Shown here: positions 32,694 to 43,642 of the stretch, in pieces | Layout of the letters: each line of letters starts with the position of its first letter | Position numbering within the stretch: the stretch's first letter is position 1 | Assembly: GCA_008729055.1 (NCBI GenBank) | Contig: SDUX01000007.1 | Location: 124,001 to 188,000 of the forward strand | Length of the DNA stretch: 64,000 bases | From: Pyropia haitanensis | Lineage: Eukaryota > Rhodophyta > Bangiophyceae > Bangiales > Bangiaceae | Direction of reading: 5' to 3' | The notes under the pieces: model-generated | What the model saw: the letters and a program-made list of their open reading frames with translations, nothing else | Told to the model about the DNA's origin: nothing | Database searches by the model: none | Made by a program: the position numbers and the translations under genes

Positions 32694-35209
32694 ATGGCTT
32701 CGGCCGTAGCGCCGGGGTGCGGCGGAGTGGCGCTGGCGCGCGCGATTGCCGCGGTCGTCGTCGCCGTCGCCGCCGATGCGGCGCCAGTTGAGCGAATGAG
32801 TTTGTTGGATTCGGCCCTTACAGTGATTCGGGCCAATGGGGAGGCGGCATTCGCCTCCCCGGCGGATTCTTGTCTCCCTCCGACGCTTGTTGCCCCTTCT
32901 TCGTCCCCGGCTTCCCCACCCACCATCGACTCGTCTCCTCCCGCGGCCGCCCCTTCCTCCCCTCCGGGCGCGATCCTTACCCCGACGGCCGTTCCGGCCG
33001 CGGGGGCTACTTCCTCCGCCTTCCCCGCCCCCGCGGACGCCGCGATGGACACGAGGGGCGCGTTCATCCTCGTTGAGCGCCGTCGCCGCGGCGGTGCCCG
33101 CCGCCGTCCCCCCCCCCTTGCTGATGCCGCGGCGGGGGAGCGCCGTGCCTCGGCGGCGACTGACGTCGGGGACGTCGCGGCGGCCACGGGCAGCTACGCG
33201 GCGGCTGCGGCCAAGCCTGCTGCTGGCGCGGCGGCCGGTCACCACGCGCCTGACCGCGACGCCGGCGGCGTGCCGGGTGGCCGTCCTGCTGACCACGGCG
33301 AGCTTCCCTCTTCCTCCCCCGCCGTCGCTGGCGCGGACGCGGCGGCGGCGAAGCTGAGGGCGGCCGCAGTCGCGCGTCTGCGCGCCTTGGCGCGCGACTC
33401 GCGCGGCCTGCCCGCGCTGAAGACTGTCTATCTGCGCGGGGTGCCACGCGAGGCGCGCGCCAAGGACCTGCGCGTCCTCCTGGCGCAGGTGACGGGCACC
33501 CCTCCGCGGGCCATCGTCGACGTCGACCGTTTTGGTGCGTTGGCGGCGGTGACGCTGGAGGCGGGGGCGACGGTTGCTTTTGTGGCGGCCGTCCGTGCCC
33601 CCGCGGCGGCCGAGTTCTTCTCGGTCGCCGAGGGGTTCGATCCACTGTCCCGCGACGCGCTCGGCGCCCGCCGCCGTCGCGCCCTGGGCGCCGCAGCGGG
33701 GGACAAGACGGCGGCGGACTTCTTTGTCCGCCGCCTCACAACCAAGCTGGCCCAGCTGGACGTGCGGCGCCAGCTGCCGGCGCGCCTGCGCGACGCTCTG
33801 CGTCGGCACGTGCATCAGCAGCTGGCGCCGCACGTCGCGACGCTGGGGGCTGCCGCCGCGACGTCTGTGCCAGCAGCTGACGCGCCTCCCTCCGCTGTTG
33901 GCGAAAGCGTGGCCGCCGCTGCAACCGCCCCGGGCGCCGCCACAACGGCCGGCCCGGACCTGGCAGCCCCGGCCGGCCCTGCGTGCCGCTCCCCCGCGCA
34001 AGGCGTCCCGGCCGCGAGGCCTGCCGTGGCGGGGTCTTTGGTGGTGCCGGTCGCGCCGGCGGCAACGGAAGTGGCGGCATGCCCGGCCGGAGAGCTCACT
34101 CCGGCCGGGGGTGCAGGCACGGGCGCTGTTGCCGCGCGCCCGCCACGGGTTTGGCGCCGCGCCCGCCCAGCTGGCCGCACCCGGCCCCCCCCCACGGCTG
34201 CCGACGGCGGTGGTGTGGCCGCGGACCGAAGCGCTGTCCAGCGCAGCGGGCGCGCTGCGACGGGCGCCGTAACGTCGGCGGCGGGCGGGGAGGGGTGCCG
34301 TCCGTCCGAGGCCGCGGGCCCCGCCCCGACCGGGGGAGCAACCGCCACCTGCCCGGCCAGCGCGACCAACCCCCCCCCCACCCATCTTTTTGACGCACAT
34401 GGCGTGCGCCGCCCGAAGCCGTCACCCCTGCCGCCCTCCTCTCGCGGGGACGGCCCCCCCCCTGGCCCTCCGCCGCCTGCGGCTGCGCGGCTGGGGCCGG
34501 TCGGCGGCGGGGCAGCGACTTCTGCAGCGGGCCACGGCGAGGCCACGGACGCGGCCAGCGCGGCAACCGCAGGCGCCGCGGGCACCCCCGCCGCCAACCG
34601 CTCTGACCGCGCCGACGGCGGAGGGGGGGAGCTCCTGGAGGAGGAGGAGCTGACCCCTGCTCCGCCGGCCTCCACGGCCACCCCACTCGCGCCCCCACTC
34701 CGTCCCCCTCCCGCCCGGGTCTGTCCGTGGCCGCAGCCGCAGTCGATGCGCGCCGGGCGAAGCGCGGCCGTAGCCACCTCCGGGCGGCCGCGCGTCGCAG
34801 CGCCGACGCCGCCGCGGCCCGCCGGCTCGACGTGGCCGCCTGCTGTGCACTGGCCGCGGCGGCGGTTCCGCTTCCGCGACCGGAGCCAGGCGCGGCCGCT
34901 TGCGCGGATGCGCCGGCGGGCGGCACGGGCGGCGGGGGGGACGCGATGGACATCGTCGGCCCCGCGGCCGTCCCGGAGCCTGCCCCGCCGCCGCCCCTGT
35001 CGGACCCGGTGCCTCGGTCGCCGGGCGGGGAGCGGACGCCCAAGGCGACCCGCACGCCCGCCCGGACGGAGGCCCCGCGCCGGCGGAGCACGGCGCCGCC
35101 GCCGCCGCGGTTCGAAGCGGCGGCCGCCGCGGAGATGTCCGTGCCGGCAGCGTCGCCGACGCCCCTCGGGGCCGCCCCCTGCGCTAGCGACGTCGTGCAC
35201 AATGAGTGA
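32694..35209 (+). CDS. retrotransposon ORF1 (copy 1), one frameshift
   Basis: ATG at 32694. Ala/Pro-rich, about 838 residues allowing for one lost C near 34690 (the third copy has one more C there). N-terminal hydrophobic Ala/Val helix; RRM-like stretch about residues 244-300 (LKTVYLRGVPREARAKDLRV, then IVDVDRFGALAAVTLEAG); helical segment RLTTKLAQLDVRRQLPAR; long disordered Ala/Pro/Gly region; C-terminus ending DVVHNE. ORF1 proteins of non-LTR elements usually bind element RNA; RNA binding here is an inference from the RRM-like part. Because of the missing C, the 5' frame continues into ORF2's frame, giving a 1902-codon fused open frame. Confidence 0.7.
33424..33594 (+). other. RRM-like segment of ORF1
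   Basis: TVYLRGVP resembles RNP2 (beta1), followed by an Ala/Lys-rich helix, VDVDRFGALAAVTLE (beta2-beta3-like) and a second helix. It is conserved in copy 3 at about 58010-58190. Fold assignment is tentative. Confidence 0.4.
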
Positions 35210-38200
35210 CAACGCCGGTCACGCGGGCGCGGCACCGAGGGGAGCCGCCGGCCTGCCTTACGCGGCGCCCCTCCCCGCCACTCCTCTCTCGCCACCGACG
35301 GCGGCGCGGACATCGTCCCCCCAGCCCCACCTAGCTCAGCGTGGACGCACGTCACCTCCGGGGCGGCGGATTTCGCCCTCCCCTTCTTCCCCCCCCACCC
35401 CAGGCGAGGTGGCGTCTTCTTCTTCCCCGGTCAGATCTTCCACCCCCGTTGTGGCCACCCTTGCCACTGCCGACGTGGTCGGAGGGGGTGGGCCATTTTC
35501 TGTTTGCCCGGTGCCCGGATGTGGACACCGGGCGGCGAGTGCCGCGGGGGGCCGGCCCGCCCTGGCTCACTTGCGCTCGTCGCACACCGCAGGGGAGGTT
35601 CCCGCAGCGGCTATGACGGCGCTGCGCCTGCGCCCCTGTCCGCACTGCGACCGCCCCTTTTTGGCGTGGAAGCGTGGCAAGGGGCCGACCTCGTGGTCGG
35701 CCCACGCGGTGCAGTGCCCGGTGCGGCGGCGGCGGCTGGCCGAAGCCGCGCCGATGACTGGGCGCAGCGGAAGCGTCTTCCCCCCCCCCTGCGCCCCGCC
35801 GACAGCCAAGGGCAAGCCACCGCCTGGCGCCTCCCCTCCCCACACCCCTGACCTCCTCGCCGCCGACCCCGGGGCGTGGCGACGCGCGATGAGCGCCTTT
35901 TTAGCCGCCGCCCTCCCGGATGGCGCGGACTGGGCGCCGATGGTGGCGTCGGGCGCTCGGACGTGCGCGCACGTCCCAACCGCCCTCCTCCCCGTGTGGC
36001 GGCGTTTGGGCGCGGAAGCGCTGGAATGGGTGGGCCAGCAGCCGTACAACGCCCAAGCATGGCAATGGCTGCTGACCCTCCCGTCTCTGCTGCTGCACGA
36101 GCCGGCCGCCGCCCGTGGGGCCCGGCCAGGCTACACCCCACTGTCGCGGGAGGCGCGGGCGGCTGCCCTGCTGGGCGGGGATTTTGCTGCCGCGTTGGCC
36201 GACCGGAACGGCGGAGTGTGGCGGGAGGACCCGCCGGATGCGGCACGGGCCCCGCCCCCTGCAGCCCCCCTCACCCACACTCCCACAGGCGCCGCGGCTA
36301 CAGGCGCCAGGCGCGGCGGCCAGCGGCGCGCAGCGGTTGCCGCCGCGGGCGGGCTCGGCGCCCGCCGGGGGGAGGCGGCGCGCAACTCCCGCCCGCTGAC
36401 GCGCGCGCAGCGCCGGGCTCTGCGGCAGGTTCGGGCGGGGCGACTGACTGCCGCTGTCCGGTCGCTAGTGGGGGCAGACCCTGCGCCTCGCACGTCGGCG
36501 GTGTGGGCCAAGGCGCAGAGCCTCTTCCCCGCCGCGGCCACGGGTTCGTGCTCCTCCGCCTCTGTCGAGGCGGAGTTTGCCGAAGAGCTTGAGGAGCTCG
36601 AGATTGCGGCCTCGTGGGCTGAGCCCTACGAGGGCGAGGCCGTCCCTGCGGCGGCCGTCGAGGCCGCCATTCGGTCTGCACCGCGCGGCTCCGCGCCGGG
36701 GCCGTCTGGGCTGCGGGCCGAGCACCTTTGGGCGCTCGGCCCTGGCGGCCACGCCGCCCTGGTGAGGGTGGTGCGGTGGCTGACGGGGGAGGCGGCGGCG
36801 GCGCTCCCCCCGGCTGCGGCACAGGCGCTTGCCGGGGCGGAGCTTCTCCTGCTCCGCAAGCCAGGGCCGCCGGACGCCGCCGGCATCCCACCTCTCCGCC
36901 CGATAGGAATGCCGGAGGCGCTGCGCAAGCTCGCCGCCGCCGCCCTGTCCCGCCACGTGCGCACGGCGGCGGCTAGATTCTTCCGCCCACTGCAGGTCGG
37001 CCTCGGCGTCAGCAGCGCCTGCGAGCGCTTGCTGCACGGCCTAGAGGCCCACCTGGCGCAACACCCCTCTCACGGGGTGCTGCAGCTGGACTTCAGGAAC
37101 GCCTTCAACCTGGTCGGGCGGGCGGCGGCGGTGGCGGTTCTGACACGCGCGTTTCCCGCCCTCATCCCGTACGTCACGTGGACGTACAGGGGCCGCCCGC
37201 CCCCAGTCTACGGGTGGGCGGCCGGCGGCGACGGCGCCTCGCCCCCCCCTCCCCCCCCGCCTCCACCTACCGGCTCGCCCACGGCGGAGGCGCTACTCCA
37301 AGAGCTCCCCACACGCCTTCGCCTGTGGGTCGAGCGTGGCACGCAGCAGGGCGACCCGCTGGGGCCGCTGCTCCACGCCGCAGCACTGCACTTGGTGCTG
37401 CTGCGGCTGGAGACACGGTTTCCCGAGCTGCTCGTTTGGGCCTACCACGACGACGTCGTCGTGGTGGGCCCCGTCGAGCAGCTCGGGGTCGCGCTTTCCG
37501 CAGCGGGCGAGGTCGGCCGCGCCGTGGACGCGGAGCTGGCGCCGGCCAAGTGCCGCGCCTGGTCGCCCACGGCGCGGCCACCGCCTGCTGATCTCGCCAC
37601 GCAGTGGCGCGCGGAGGGGATCGAGCAGTTTTCCACCCCCCTAGGCGGCCCGGACTTTGTCGACCGCGCGGTGGCCGCGGCGGTGCGCCGGCAGGAGGCG
37701 GTGGTGGCGGCCGTCACCGCTCTCCCAGACGAGGAGCTGCAGGCCCAGCTCCTCCTGCTGCGCCTCTGCGCGGGCCCGGGCACTACCTACGCCCTCCGCG
37801 CCTTTCCGCCCGACGCCGGCGCGGCAGTCGCCGCTGCCTCTGACCGGCTGTCGGCGGCCGCCCTGGCGTCGCTGGTGGAGGAGGCGCACGACGGACCGGC
37901 GGAACGCGCTGCGCTGCTGGAGCGCGCGGCGCTGCCGGTGGCCCTGGGCGGCCTCGGCCTGTGTGACCGGCGCCGGGTGGCGCCTGCGGCGGCGCTAGCG
38001 TCTTGGGTCGACGCCATCCGCGATGGCGAGGCGCACTCGCCAGCGCTGCGCGCCCTCGGCGCCGCCGTGACCGGCGCACCGGAGCCGAGCGCGGCGGAGG
38101 CGCGCGCGGCGGCGGAGGCTCGGACGGCCGCCGCGGACCACCCTCCCTACTGCGACAGCCAACGGTGGTGGGGGGGGGCCGGGCCGAGGCACGCGAGGCG

Positions 38201-41200
38201 CGCGGAGCTTCACTGGCCGCGTCGGCGCCGGGCGGTGTTGGCGCCGGTCGTGTGGACGTCGCAGCGGACGCGAGCGCGTGGGCAGCACTGGTGGGCCGCC
38301 TAGACGCCCTCGCCCTCGCCCACGCGGATCCGCTGCGGGCGGCCACGTGTGCGGGGCACGTGGCCGCGGAGGCGCCCGCGGCGGGGCATCCACCGCAATC
38401 GGCGCGTCCCGCTCCCGCACAAATATTGCGGGCGGCGGGCGCCTCGCCCGCGCGATCGCCGGCCGCGAGGCCGATCCCCCCCTCGGACGATCTCCCCACG
38501 GGGGGCCGGGGCGCGGTGAAACCGCCACCTCCCCCCACCCCCTCCGGGGGGGCAGCGGTTGGCGGCGACCCGCCGCCGGCGGTTACGAATTCGCCGCCGC
38601 CGCCGTCGGCGGTGGCAGATTCGCCGCCGCCGCCGCCGCCGGCGGTGGTAAATTCCCCGCCGCCGCCGCCGGCCGGTTTTGTTTCGCCGCCGCCGCCGGC
38701 CGTTTGTGTCTCGCCGCCGCCGCCGCCGCCGGCGGCCGCGGCGAATTCGCCGTCGTCCGCCCGGCGGCTCGCTGCACACGTGCGGCGTGGTGCGGTTTCG
38801 GCTTCGCCCCTGCTCCCGGCCGCGGGGGCGGCGGCGGTTTGGCCGACCTCGCCGCCGGCACCGTCTGGCCAGCCCGCACCGCGGCTTTGGCTGCGGCCAC
38901 GGCGCCGGCGTGCGGCGGACGAGGGCACCGCCCGCTCGGCAGCAACCCCCGCTTTTTTGTCGTTGGGGTGGCCCGGCGGGGGCGGTGGCGGCGGGGCGGA
39001 TGGCGCGCTGCCACCCCCGCGGTCGGTGGACCCGCCGGCTGTGGCGGCCGCCACCGGCGCCTCCCGCGGTTGCCACGATGGCGCCGGCGCGGCGCCGCTG
39101 GCGGCCACACTTGCGGCTGGTCCGCTGGCCGGGGGAGTCGGAGCGGGCGAGGGGCCACCTCCCCCTGTCGTCGCCACGGCCAAGGCCGGCTGCCGCGAGC
39201 GGCGGCAGGACGGTGGCGCCGCGGACGGCGCGGCGGCGAGGCCCGGCGGCAAGTGCGGCACGGCCGTCGCGGCTGGCTGCGCGGGCGGTGCGGTGGCGGC
39301 AGCGGACTGCGCGGCCGCGGTGTCGGTGGTGGTACTGCCGGTGGCGTCGGCGTCCGCGGACGGCGCCGGGACGGCAGCGGGCGTCGGCGACGCGACGGTG
39401 GAGGGCGGCGGCGACCTGGCGACCGTGGCGGCGGCGGCTGGGTTGGGCGTCGGCGCGGGGGTGGTCACGGCGACGGGTGGGCGCGGGGCGCCAGGGAGGG
39501 TGGACCGCCGCGCGCTGGCTGCGCCGGCCGCGACGGCGACGGCGGGGGAGCCTGGCGGGGGCTGGGGCAGTGGCGGGGGCGGCAGGGTCCCACGGGATGG
39601 AGGGGGGCGATCCCCCTCCGTCGGCCCCCGTGCCTCCGCCCGGCCGACTCCTGCCGCTGCCCCGGCCGCCGGCACGGGGGCGACGCCGGGCTGCGGCGGG
39701 GCGCTGGCGGACGCTGCCGCTGACGAGGCACCGGCGGCGGCGCGGACGGCGGGGGGGACGACGGGCGGCGCCGGCGCGGCAAGGCTGGCGAGGGGCGGCG
39801 ACGCGGTGGCGGCGACGACTGCGGACGGGCCCGGCGTTGACGGAAGCGCAACGGCGGCGACGGGTGGACGTGTGGCGCTGGAGGGGTCGGACGGCTGCGC
39901 CCCGGCCGCGCCGGTGACGGCGATGGGGGTTGGTGGGGCTGGCGCGGCCGCTGGCGGTGGCGGGTGCGGCAGGGGCGTGTCTGATGGGGGGGGCCGATAC
40001 CCCTCCCGCGGCGCCCCCGCTGCCGACCGGCCAGCCCCCGCGCCACGCCCCCCCCAGCGGGCGGCCTGGTGCCACGGCCGCCCCGGCGAGGGGGGGGGGT
40101 GCTTGTCGCGGCGGGCGCGGGGTCGCCGGACTGGTGCCCGGCGGGGGGGTGCGATTCCCCCTGGCGGCCCCGCCGGCTGTGGTGGCGGATTCGCCGCCGC
40201 CGCTGTCGGCGGGGGCAGATTTTTCGCCGCCGCTGCCGGCGAGGGCGAATTCGCCGCAGGTGCCCCCGACCGGATTCGTTCCGCCACCGCCGCCGCCGAT
40301 GGTGGCGGCGGCGATTTCGCCATCGTTCGCCCGCCGCCCCGCCGCCCGCCGGCGGCAGGGTGCGTTGATTGCCTCGCCCCCGCCCACGGCCACGGGCGCG
40401 GGGGCGGTGGGGTCCACCGCGCCGCCGGCGGCGTCTGCCGTGTTCGCGCCGCGGCTGCTGTCGCGGCCACGGCGCCGGCGCGCAGGCGGCGGGAGCGCCG
40501 CCCGTACGGCGGCGATACCCGCCTTTTTGTTGGGTGGGGGGCCGAGCGGTGGCGTTGGCGGCGGGGCGCGTGGCACGCCGCCGCCCCCGCGGCTGGTGGA
40601 CCCGCCGGCGGCGGCCGCCGCGACCGGCACAGCAAGCGCCACCGAGGCCGGTGGGCCGGCCCGGCGGGCTGGCGGGTGCAGGCGGCTGCCGCCCCCCGCC
40701 GACTCCACGGTCGCGGCCGGCGGCCACGCGCGGGGGCGCCACGGCGGCGCAGCGGACGGCGCGGCGGCGGCGCCCTACGAGGCGGCACGGCAGCGGAGGC
40801 CGGCCGCGCGGCCGATGCGGGGGGGGCAGTCGACTGCGGCGGCCCCGCGCCGGCGGGGGTGCTGGCGTTCGCTTCGGCGGCCGCGGACGGCGCCGCGACG
40901 GCGGACGGCGGCGGCGACGTGACGACCGCGGCGGCGGCAGATGGGCTTGGCGTTGGCGCGGGGGCGGGGGCGGCGACGGGCGGGCGCGGGCCGCCGGGGA
41001 GAGGGGACCGCTGCGCGCTTGACGCGCCGGCCGCGACGACGACGGCGGGGGAGTCTGGAGTGGGCCGGGGCAGTGGCGAGGGCGGCGAGGTCCAACGTGA
41101 TGGAGGGGGGCGATCCCCCTCCGTCGGCCCCCACGCCTCCGCCCCGCCGACCCCCGCCACTGCCCCAGCCGTCGGCATGGCGGCGACGCCGGGCTGCGGC

Positions 41201-43477
41201 GGGGCGCTGGCGGAGGCTGCCGACGACGCGGCGTCGGCGGCGGTGTGGACGGCGGCGGTGAGCGCGGCCGGCGCCGGCGTGGCAGGGCTGGCGAGGGGCG
41301 GCGACGCGGCGGCGGCGACGACTGCGGACGGGCCCGGCGTCGGCGCAGGCGCGGCGGTGGCGACGGGAGGACGTGCGGTGCTGGGGGGGGCGGACGGCGG
41401 CGCGCCGACCGCGCCGGAGACGGCGGGCTGGGTGGGCGCGGCGGGAGGTGGTGGCGGGCGTGGACGGGGGCTACATGGCGGGGTTGAGCGCAGCCGCGTT
41501 GCCTGCGCCCCCGCTGCCGTCCTGCCTGCTCCCGCGCCACGCCCCTCCGCGGCTGGCGACACGGCCGCCTTTTTGGGCAGCGGCAACGCGCTGGCTTGGG
41601 GTGGCGGCGCTGCGTCTGCTGTGCTGCTGGCTGAGGCGGCGGCGGACGACGACGGCGCGGCGTTGGCGGCGGACGGCGCCGGCACGCCGTCGGCGCCGAG
41701 CGCGGTTGGGCGTGGCGTCCGCGGTGGGGTGTTGGCGGCGTCGGGCAGCCGTGGGGCTGCCGGCCGCAGCGCGGCTGACGCGCCGGTTCGGGCGGTGCTG
41801 GCCGGCGCAGGGCGGCAGGCCGCGGCGGGGCGTGCTTGCGGGGCGCCGGGCAGGGGCGGTGGTTGCGCAGGTGGACTGCTGGGAGGGGGCAGTCCGCACC
41901 CTTCTGGCGGCCCTCCTGCTGCGGCCACCGTCCGCTGGCTCACCCCTGGCGCTGGGACGCCGGGAGGTGGCCGGCTGTCGGGCGCCCCGCACCCGACTTG
42001 CGAGGCGCCCGTGCCAGCCGCCTCGATGGCGTGGCCGAGCGGCAGAGTCGGCCACGGTAGCGGCGGCGGTGCGGCCGCATCGCCGGCCGCTGCCTGGGAG
42101 GGCGCCGGCGCTGCGCCGCTCATCGCCACCATGGGGTGGGCGGATGCCGTGCGGCTGCACCTGCCGCTCGCCTCTCCGACGGAGGCCGCCACGACCAACG
42201 ACGACGGCGTCAGAGGGCCCGCCGCCGCGGCCGCGGCCAGCCCCTGCCGGCCGGCGACGCCCTCGCCGCCGGTCTGGACGGCACCCAACACTGGGTCGCC
42301 GGGGTGGTCCACGCGGCCGGGGCGGCCGCGCTCGCCGTCCGGCCGCCGTTTGATTGCGGCCGAGCCGCCGTCCAGCCGCGGCCCCCCGGCGCCGATACCC
42401 CTCGGAGTACCCCGCCGCGCCCCAAGCGCGGCGCCGGCCGCCGGTGTCGCCCCGCCGGGCTGCCCGCCAGTCTCCGCCTCACCTCCTGTGGTTCCCATCG
42501 ACACCACGGCCCCTGGCCTACACTGGCCCATGGGAGATGACAGAGCGGCGGCCACGGCGGCCTGGCAGCGGTGGCTGAGAGGTAACGCGCCGACGGCGCA
42601 GCGAGACCTGGCGCGGCCTGCCGCGCTGGCGGCGCAGACGCGGCTGTGGCGGCGGGCTTCCCTCGCCGGGCGGGCGCGCATGGCGGCATGTGAGGGGGGC
42701 GGCGCGGGTCTGTTTCTGGGCGCCCTCCCCACCAGCGGCCGGGCTGGCACCCGCATCGGCGGGGATGAGATGCGGGCGGCCGTGCGGATGTGGTTGGGCG
42801 TTGCGGCGCGGCCGTCGGCTCGCCCTCTGCGCTGTCGCTGCGGCGCAGTGGTGCGCGCCGACGGCGCCCACTTTCTCGGAGAATGTTCCGAGCAAGTAGG
42901 CGACCGGACGCGGCGCCATCACGCCATCTCTCACCTCGTTGCCGACGCGCTGCGCGCGTCCGGACGGTGGGCGGCCGTCGAGCTGGAGCTCCGGCTGGGC
43001 GAGGAGCGCCAGGGCTCCCTCCGCCCGGACCTGTGCGCAACGCGCGCGGGGTCGGGCGTGCGCGTGTGGGGGGACGTTTCCGTCGTGTCCCCCCTGCGGG
43101 AGGTGGTACTGTCGAGGGTGGTCGCCAACCCTCGACAGGCTGCCGCCGCCGCCTGGCGGGAGGGGATGAAGGCGGCCAAGTACGGCGCTCATCTTCCTCC
43201 CGCCGACCCGCCATCCACCTTCACGCCCCTCGTGTGGGAGGCGTATGGTCGGGTGGGGCCGGCAACGGCAGAGTTCCTGGCGGCGGCGCTGGGGGGGCCG
43301 ACGGGCGGCCCGGCGCATGCGACGCTGCTGCGACGCGTGAGCGTCGCGCTGTGGCGTGCCAACGCTCGGGCGGCCTTGACCGGCGTGCGCAACAGCACGC
43401 CCACCGCGGAGTCGGGCGACATGGCTACCACGGCCGCCGCGAGCGGCCACAACTTGCTTGCGATAATTAGCGAATAG
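35202..43477 (+). CDS. retrotransposon ORF2 (copy 1): zinc fingers, reverse transcriptase, giant linker, restriction-like endonuclease; one frameshift
   Basis: ATG at 35202 overlaps the ORF1 stop in ATGAGTGA. About 2758 residues if one G is restored in the run near 38170 (nine Gs here, ten in copies 2 and 3). Domains: C2H2 finger (Cys 102, VCPVPGCGHRAA ... HLRSSH); CPHC...H...C finger (from residue 146); reverse transcriptase with motif A LQLDFRNAFNLV (Asp 630), motif B GTQQGDPLGPLL (about 713) and motif C AYHDDVVVVG (Asp 750, 751); thumb to about 990; Ala/Pro/Gly-rich linker about 1060-2440; RAGTRIGGDEMRAAVRMWLG; C-terminal endonuclease with CxCx9Hx4C (RCRCGAVV...AHFLGEC, from ~2544), RRHHAI and catalytic-type RPDLCA...VWGDVSV; then RRVSVALWRANARAAL, typical of the end of this RT group. 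The polymerase copies element RNA at a nicked 5S target. Confidence 0.85.
38540..41480 (+). repeat. internal tandem duplication (~1.5 kb x 2) within ORF2 linker
   Basis: Anchors recur about 1500-1600 bp apart: GTGGACCCGCCGG at 39026 and 40596, CGACGCCGGGCTGCGGCGGG at 39681 and 41183, CTGGCGAGGGGCGGCGACGC at 39785 and 41288, and the GATTCGCCGCCGCCG block at about 38590 and 40187. The copies have diverged by substitutions and small in-frame indels. Element copy 2 has the same duplication. Confidence 0.8.
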
Positions 43478-43536
43478 GGGGTAGTAGCCCCCCTGGGGGT
43501 GGTCTGAGGAGTTCGTTCCTAGCAGAGAGTAAAACG
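43478..43536 (+). other. retrotransposon 3' UTR, copy 1
   Basis: 59 nt from the ORF2 stop to the 5S junction. It can form GGGG...CCCC and AGGA...TCCT hairpins and ends AGAGAGTAAAACG. Copy 2 (55157-55215) is also 59 nt and keeps the AGGA/TCCT stem with a changed loop. This is probably the RNA recognised by the reverse transcriptase for target priming. Confidence 0.65.
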
Positions 43537-43642
43537 GAGACACGTGCACCGGAACCCATTCCGAATTCCGAAGTTAAGCGTCCACGAGCTGGGTTAGTAG
43601 TCTGGTGAGGGATCACAGGCGAACCCCCAGTGCTGTACGTCT
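43537..43642 (+). rRNA. 5S rRNA gene interrupted by retrotransposon copy 1 (nt 17 onward)
   Basis: Starts at GAGACACGTGCACC, lacking the first 16 nt of 5S. The internal promoter and terminator are intact, but helix I cannot form with the 3' end, so no normal 5S is expected. Confidence 0.9.

Larger units (their letters stand above)
32644..43536 (+). mobile_element. 5S-rDNA-specific non-LTR retrotransposon, copy 1 (complete, two frameshifts)
   Basis: Element-specific sequence starts after the shared leader (...GGGGGGACCCC) and ends in AAAACG, directly followed by 5S nucleotide 17 (GAGACACGTGCACC). It holds overlapping ORF1 and ORF2 and a 59-nt 3' UTR. There is no poly(A) tail and no LTR. The restriction-like endonuclease places it with site-specific R2/NeSL/CRE-type elements. 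The true 5' end is uncertain because the leader is shared with ordinary spacers; it may lie upstream, between the 5S 3' end and 32643. Confidence 0.9.

Noticed and set aside
37783..42756. 1657-codon minus-strand open frame antisense to the retrotransposon linker
   Set aside because: It is a by-product of extreme GC content and the duplicated low-complexity linker; it contains no domain, while the + frame continues RT into the endonuclease in two copies.
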